A DNA stretch of 33,499 nucleotides from Prado023 sp049688595. GTDB lineage: Bacteria; Actinomycetota; Actinomycetes; S36-B12; CAIYMF01. Positions 30,473-33,499 of this stretch are shown here, piece after piece. The notes under the pieces were generated by a model. The model saw only the letters and a list, made by a program, of their open reading frames with translations. It was not told the origin of the DNA and ran no database searches. The position numbers were made by a program, and so were the translations under genes. The stretch spans positions 1 to 33,499 of the forward strand of contig JBAVLA010000039.1 of NCBI GenBank assembly GCA_049688595.1. Reading direction: 5' to 3'. The stretch's first letter is position 1. Each line of letters starts with the position of its first letter.

Positions 30473-31222
30473 ATGTCCGGCCACTCGAAGTGGGCGACCA
30501 CCAAGCACAAGAAGGCGGTCATCGACGCCAAGCGGGGCAAGCTGTTCGCCAAGTTCATCAAGAACATCGAGGTCGCCGCCCGCACCGGCGGGGCCGACCC
30601 GGATGGCAACCCCACGCTCTACGACGCCATCGCCAAGGCGCGCCGGAACTCCGTCCCGCTGGACAACATCGACCGTGCCGTCAAGCGGGGCTCCGGCGCC
30701 GACTCCGGGGGAGCGGACTGGCAGACGATCATGTACGAGGGATACGGGCCCAACGGTGTGGCCATCCTCGTGGAATGCCTCACCGACAACCGGAACCGCG
30801 CTGCGTCGGAGGTGCGGGTGGCCGTGACTCGCAACGGCGGGACGATGGCCGACCCGGGCAGCGTGTCCTACCTGTTCAACCGGAAGGGCGTGATCATAGT
30901 CCCCAAGGCGTCAGGGCTGACCGAGGACGACGTCCTCATGGCCGTCCTCGACGCCGGGGCTGAGGAGGTCAACGACCTGGACGACGCCTTCGAGATCGTC
31001 ACCGCGCCGAGCGACCTGGTGGCGGTCCGCAAGGCGCTGCAGGCCGAGGGGATGGAGTACGACTCGGCCGAGGCGGAGTTCGTGCCCTCCGTGGAGGTGC
31101 CGCTGGACGCCGAGGGCGCGGCCAGGATCATGCGCCTCGTGGACGCCCTCGAGGACAGCGACGACGTCCAGAACGTCTTCACGAACGCGGACATCCCGCC
31201 TGAGGTGCTCGCGCAGATGTAG
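30473..31222 (+). CDS. YebC/PmpR-family protein
   Basis: The 249-residue protein has the fixed family start MSGHSKWATTKHKKAVIDAK and the conserved NGVAILVECLTDNRNRAASEVR (in parts: GVAILVECLTDN) and GTMADPGSVSYLF. Family members act as DNA-binding regulators or, in recent work on YebC proteins, as helpers of ribosomes at proline stretches. AAGGAG lies seven bases before the ATG. It follows pdxT by 19 bases and keeps its usual place before ruvC, although a WS/DGAT gene is inserted between them. Confidence 0.94.
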   Translation: MSGHSKWATTKHKKAVIDAKRGKLFAKFIKNIEVAARTGGADPDGNPTLYDAIAKARRNSVPLDNIDRAVKRGSGADSGGADWQTIMYEGYGPNGVAILVECLTDNRNRAASEVRVAVTRNGGTMADPGSVSYLFNRKGVIIVPKASGLTEDDVLMAVLDAGAEEVNDLDDAFEIVTAPSDLVAVRKALQAEGMEYDSAEAEFVPSVEVPLDAEGAARIMRLVDALEDSDDVQNVFTNADIPPEVLAQM

Positions 31223-31259
31223 GGGTGCCGCTGCCTGCTCATGTGCACGGCGCAGGCGG

Positions 31260-31265
31260 TACCTT
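31260..31265 (+). promoter_or_regulatory. Possible -10 box before the WS/DGAT gene
   Basis: TACCTT would start a leader of about 25 bases with AGGAG (31285-31289) before the GTG at 31297. The -35 region is not clear. Confidence 0.4.
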
Positions 31266-31296
31266 GCGGGGACAGCAGGGCAACAGGAGCAACGAC

Positions 31297-32946
31297 GTGG
31301 CAGACCAGGACCAGACCAGTCCAGACCAGCAGGCCGGGGGCCCGGGCCCGACCGCCGCTGGCAGCGACGTGCCCGACATCGAGGTCTCCGGTGAGGTGAT
31401 CGGCCCGACGGCCGGCGAGGCCGGTCGCCTCGCTTCTGCTGAGCGCACCGCGCGGGCCCTGCGGGCGCACGCTGGGGCGGCAGTGGGACGGGTCGGGTCC
31501 GTGGTCGAATCGGCGGCCAGCGCCGTCCTCCCGCAGCCGGACCCGGACGCCGTGGTGCCGCGGAGGCTGACCGGCTTCGACTTCGCGACCTGGCGGTCAG
31601 CGTCGAACGACCCGGCCATGCGCTCGCCCATCATCGGGCTGGTCGTCCTCGAGTCCAGCCCGGACTGGGACCGGCTCGTGGACCGGTTCGATCGTGCCAG
31701 CCGGATCGCCACCGTGATGCGGCAGAAGGTCGTCGAGGGGCCGACGGACATCCTCAACCCCCGACTCGTGGTCGACCCCGACTTCGACCTGTCGTTCCAC
31801 CTGCGGCGCTTCAGGGTGGCTGACCCGGGCACGTGGGACCAGGTGCTGGACGAGACACGGCGGCAGTCGCTGTCCGACTTCGACCTCGCCCGTCCGCTCT
31901 GGCGGGCCACGGTCCTGGAGGGCCTGGCCGGCGGGCGGGCGGTCCTGATCGTGAAGCTGCACCACGCGATCGCCGACGGGCAGGGCGCCATGATGATCGG
32001 TGCCAACACCATCGACCTCGACCCCCGGGGCCAGGCGCTGGGCCCGATGCCACCGGCTCCGGTCCCCGCCGAGCTCGACACGTCGGGCTTCCTCACCCAT
32101 GCCGTGCGGGATGCGGGCTCCGTGGTCCTTCGCGCAGCCAAGGACGTCGCCGATGGAGCCCTGCCGCTGGCCAGCCGCACGATCAGGGACCCAGTCGGCG
32201 CGGTGGAGGACCTGCTGCACGTCCTTCGCTCGGTCGGCAAGTTCGCCGCGGTCCCGTCCCGGGCCATGTCGCCGGTGATGACCGGCAGGTCGATCAACTA
32301 CCACTTCGTCACCTTCGACGTCCCCCTGGCTGAGCTCAAGGCAGTGTCCAAGGAACACCGGATGACCCTCAACGACGCCTTCATGGCTGGCGTGACCGGG
32401 GGCCTGCGGATCTACCACGAGCGGCGCGGGGAACCGGTCGAGCGACTGCGCTGCAACGTGCCGATCAACCTGCGCAATCCGGAGCGACCGGCCCAGAACG
32501 CGGTCACGATCGCCCGGTTCGAGGTTCCAGTGGACATCGTGGACCCGGTTGAGCGGATGAAGGTCATCCACGACCTCCTCGAGCAGTGGCGCAACGAGCC
32601 GGCCCTGTACCTGGCCGACCCCCTGGCGGAGGTGGGTTCGCGGGTGATGCCCCAGGACTTGATCACCACCACGGCCAGGCGCAGCGACTTCACCGCCAGC
32701 AACGTGCCCGGCGTGCCCGTCCCGGTGTGGGTCGCGGGTGCCAAGGTCCTGGCCATGTACCCGATGGTCGGCACGATCGGGGCGGCCTGCAACGTGACCC
32801 TGCTGTCCTACAACGGCAACGCCGGGCTGGGCGTGTCAATGGACGACGTCGCGATCCCGGACCGGGAGGAGTTCGTCGGATGCCTCGGCGCGGGGTTCGA
32901 AGAGGTGGTCGGCCATCCGGTCGGTCCCAGCGACCCGATCGGCTGA
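31297..32946 (+). CDS. Wax ester synthase/diacylglycerol acyltransferase (WS/DGAT family)
   Basis: The 549-residue acyltransferase would esterify diacylglycerol or fatty alcohols with acyl-CoA to give storage lipid at the membrane face. After a disordered acidic head (about 1-85) comes the family core with HHAIADG (222-228), the HHxxxDG active site, preceded by FDLARPLWRATVLEGL. Later blocks include the LNDAFMAGVTGGLRIY and NVPGVPVPVWVAGAKVLAMYP segments of the C-terminal half. The head is longer than in most members of about 460 residues. The start is GTG at 31297 with AGGAG seven bases upstream. An ATG 24 codons earlier lacks a ribosome site and lies across the -10 box. Its place between yebC and ruvC is unusual. 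Confidence 0.92.
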   Translation: MADQDQTSPDQQAGGPGPTAAGSDVPDIEVSGEVIGPTAGEAGRLASAERTARALRAHAGAAVGRVGSVVESAASAVLPQPDPDAVVPRRLTGFDFATWRSASNDPAMRSPIIGLVVLESSPDWDRLVDRFDRASRIATVMRQKVVEGPTDILNPRLVVDPDFDLSFHLRRFRVADPGTWDQVLDETRRQSLSDFDLARPLWRATVLEGLAGGRAVLIVKLHHAIADGQGAMMIGANTIDLDPRGQALGPMPPAPVPAELDTSGFLTHAVRDAGSVVLRAAKDVADGALPLASRTIRDPVGAVEDLLHVLRSVGKFAAVPSRAMSPVMTGRSINYHFVTFDVPLAELKAVSKEHRMTLNDAFMAGVTGGLRIYHERRGEPVERLRCNVPINLRNPERPAQNAVTIARFEVPVDIVDPVERMKVIHDLLEQWRNEPALYLADPLAEVGSRVMPQDLITTTARRSDFTASNVPGVPVPVWVAGAKVLAMYPMVGTIGAACNVTLLSYNGNAGLGVSMDDVAIPDREEFVGCLGAGFEEVVGHPVGPSDPIG

Positions 32947-32981
32947 GCGTGTCGCGCGGGTCGCAGGGACCGGCCAGGCAC

Positions 32982-32987
32982 TAGATT
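32982..32987 (+). promoter_or_regulatory. -10 box of the ruvC promoter
   Basis: TAGATT lies two bases before the LexA-type palindrome and would set the transcript start near 32994, inside that palindrome. A repressor bound there would block transcription. Confidence 0.55.
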
Positions 32988-32988
32988 G

Positions 32989-33002
32989 CGAACATCTGTT
33001 CG
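32989..33002 (+). promoter_or_regulatory. LexA (SOS) box upstream of ruvC
   Basis: CGAACATCTGTTCG is an exact match to the actinobacterial/Bacillus-type SOS box core CGAAC-N4-GTTCG. It sits 32 bases before the ruvC start and overlaps the predicted transcript start. LexA control of ruvC is established in mycobacteria, so DNA damage should induce this gene. Confidence 0.85.
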
Positions 33003-33034
33003 TATCGGGGCGCCGCGCGTCGGCGGAGGTGGAT

Positions 33035-33499
33035 GTGCTGGTTCTTGGCGTCGATCCGGGGCTGACCCGGTGCGGCCTCGGCGCGGTCGAGGGCACCTTC
33101 GGCGGTCCACTGACGCTGCGCCACGTCGATGTGGTCAAGACGCCCGCCGCAATGCCCCTGCCGGAGCGACTCGTGGCGATCTCGGAGGCGGTGGAGCGTG
33201 TGGTCCGGGCCACGTCCCCGGACGTGATGGCGGTGGAGCGGATGTTCAGCCAGCACAACCTGCACTCAGTGATGGGGACGGCGCAGGCTTCCGCGGCAGC
33301 GATCATCGTTGCAGGTCGGGCCGGGATCCCGGTGCGCTGGCACACCCCGACCGAGGTCAAGGCGGCGGTGACCGGCAGCGGCAGTGCCCAGAAGGAGCAG
33401 GTCGCGGTGATGGTCGTCCGGCTGCTCCGACTCCGCACAGCGCCCCGGCCGGTGGACGCCACCGACGCGTTGGCCCTGGCGATCTGCCAGGTGTGGCGG
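33035..33499 (+). CDS. ruvC: Holliday junction endodeoxyribonuclease RuvC (3' end beyond the window)
   Basis: The first 155 residues are present, and the frame is still open at the end of the window. RuvC cuts Holliday junctions with RuvAB during recombinational repair. All four catalytic acids are seen: D7 (LGVDPGLTR), E68 (AVERMF), D141 and D144 (VDATDALALAI), equal to D7, E66, D138 and D141 of E. coli. The QHN segment after E68 (FSQHNLHSVMGTAQA) is also typical. The GTG at 33035 has GGAGG five bases upstream. An overlapping ATG two bases before is out of frame. The remaining part should be short, since the family is 165-190 residues. A LexA box controls it. Confidence 0.95.
   Translation, partial: MLVLGVDPGLTRCGLGAVEGTFGGPLTLRHVDVVKTPAAMPLPERLVAISEAVERVVRATSPDVMAVERMFSQHNLHSVMGTAQASAAAIIVAGRAGIPVRWHTPTEVKAAVTGSGSAQKEQVAVMVVRLLRLRTAPRPVDATDALALAICQVWR

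Overview
The window is a very G+C-rich stretch of an actinobacterial (Actinomycetota) chromosome. The gene order joins two blocks that are conserved across the phylum. Positions 7649-18888 follow the M. tuberculosis Rv1822-Rv1832 order (pgsA2, DUF881, sbp, DUF881, gcvH, garA, merR/ftsR, DUF151, merR, gcvP). They also carry the ManC/PMM fusion gene that Streptomyces has at this place. Positions 24290-33499 follow the PIM-pyridoxal-yebC-ruvC block (pgsA1, patA, pimA, membrane gene, pdxS, pdxT, yebC, ruvC). The family within the phylum cannot be fixed from sequence alone. No mobile element, prophage, CRISPR array, rRNA or tRNA is visible, and no gap between genes exceeds 300 bases.

Layout. (1) 9-6557, minus strand: glgX, glgE and glgB, an alpha-glucan module (debranching, maltosyl transfer from maltose-1-phosphate, branching). 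(2) 6757-12715, plus strand: an enoyl-CoA hydratase, then a tightly packed run of a CDP-alcohol phosphatidyltransferase, an 831-residue nucleotidyltransferase/PMM-like fusion, and the DUF881-Sbp-DUF881 membrane trio. (3) 12768-18888, plus: gcvH, a zinc-ribbon GarA-like FHA protein, the MerR regulator FtsR, a DUF151 protein, a second MerR regulator and gcvP. This mixes glycine cleavage with signalling and cell-division control. (4) 18968-24181: a HAD phosphatase-like gene diverging from a hotdog thioesterase plus lipoprotein pair, then a membrane FHA protein and an EF-G2-like GTPase on the minus strand. (5) 24290-27613, plus: four overlapping genes for phosphatidylinositol phosphate synthesis, mannosylation and acylation. 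(6) 27725-33499, plus: a DUF3048 lipoprotein, the PLP synthase pair pdxS-pdxT, yebC, a WS/DGAT acyltransferase, and the start of ruvC behind a LexA box.

Starts and control. Nine neighbouring gene pairs overlap by ATGA, GTGA, TTGA or TGATG, so translational coupling is the rule. Eight genes that open a transcript have a TANNNT -10 box ending exactly 6 or 7 bases before the start codon and no ribosome binding site. This is the layout of leaderless transcription. Two copies of a 21-bp inverted repeat, TGAACCTC-N5-(G/C)AGGTCGA, lie before the garA-ftsR unit and before the second merR gene, and are good candidates for a MerR-family operator.

Nothing here is a wholly unknown multi-gene system. The most unusual points are the PMM-like domain that has lost all four catalytic loops, the EF-G homologue with three altered GTPase motifs, the GarA-like protein with a zinc ribbon in place of its phospho-threonine tail, the paired MerR operators, and a membrane FHA protein of uncertain role.
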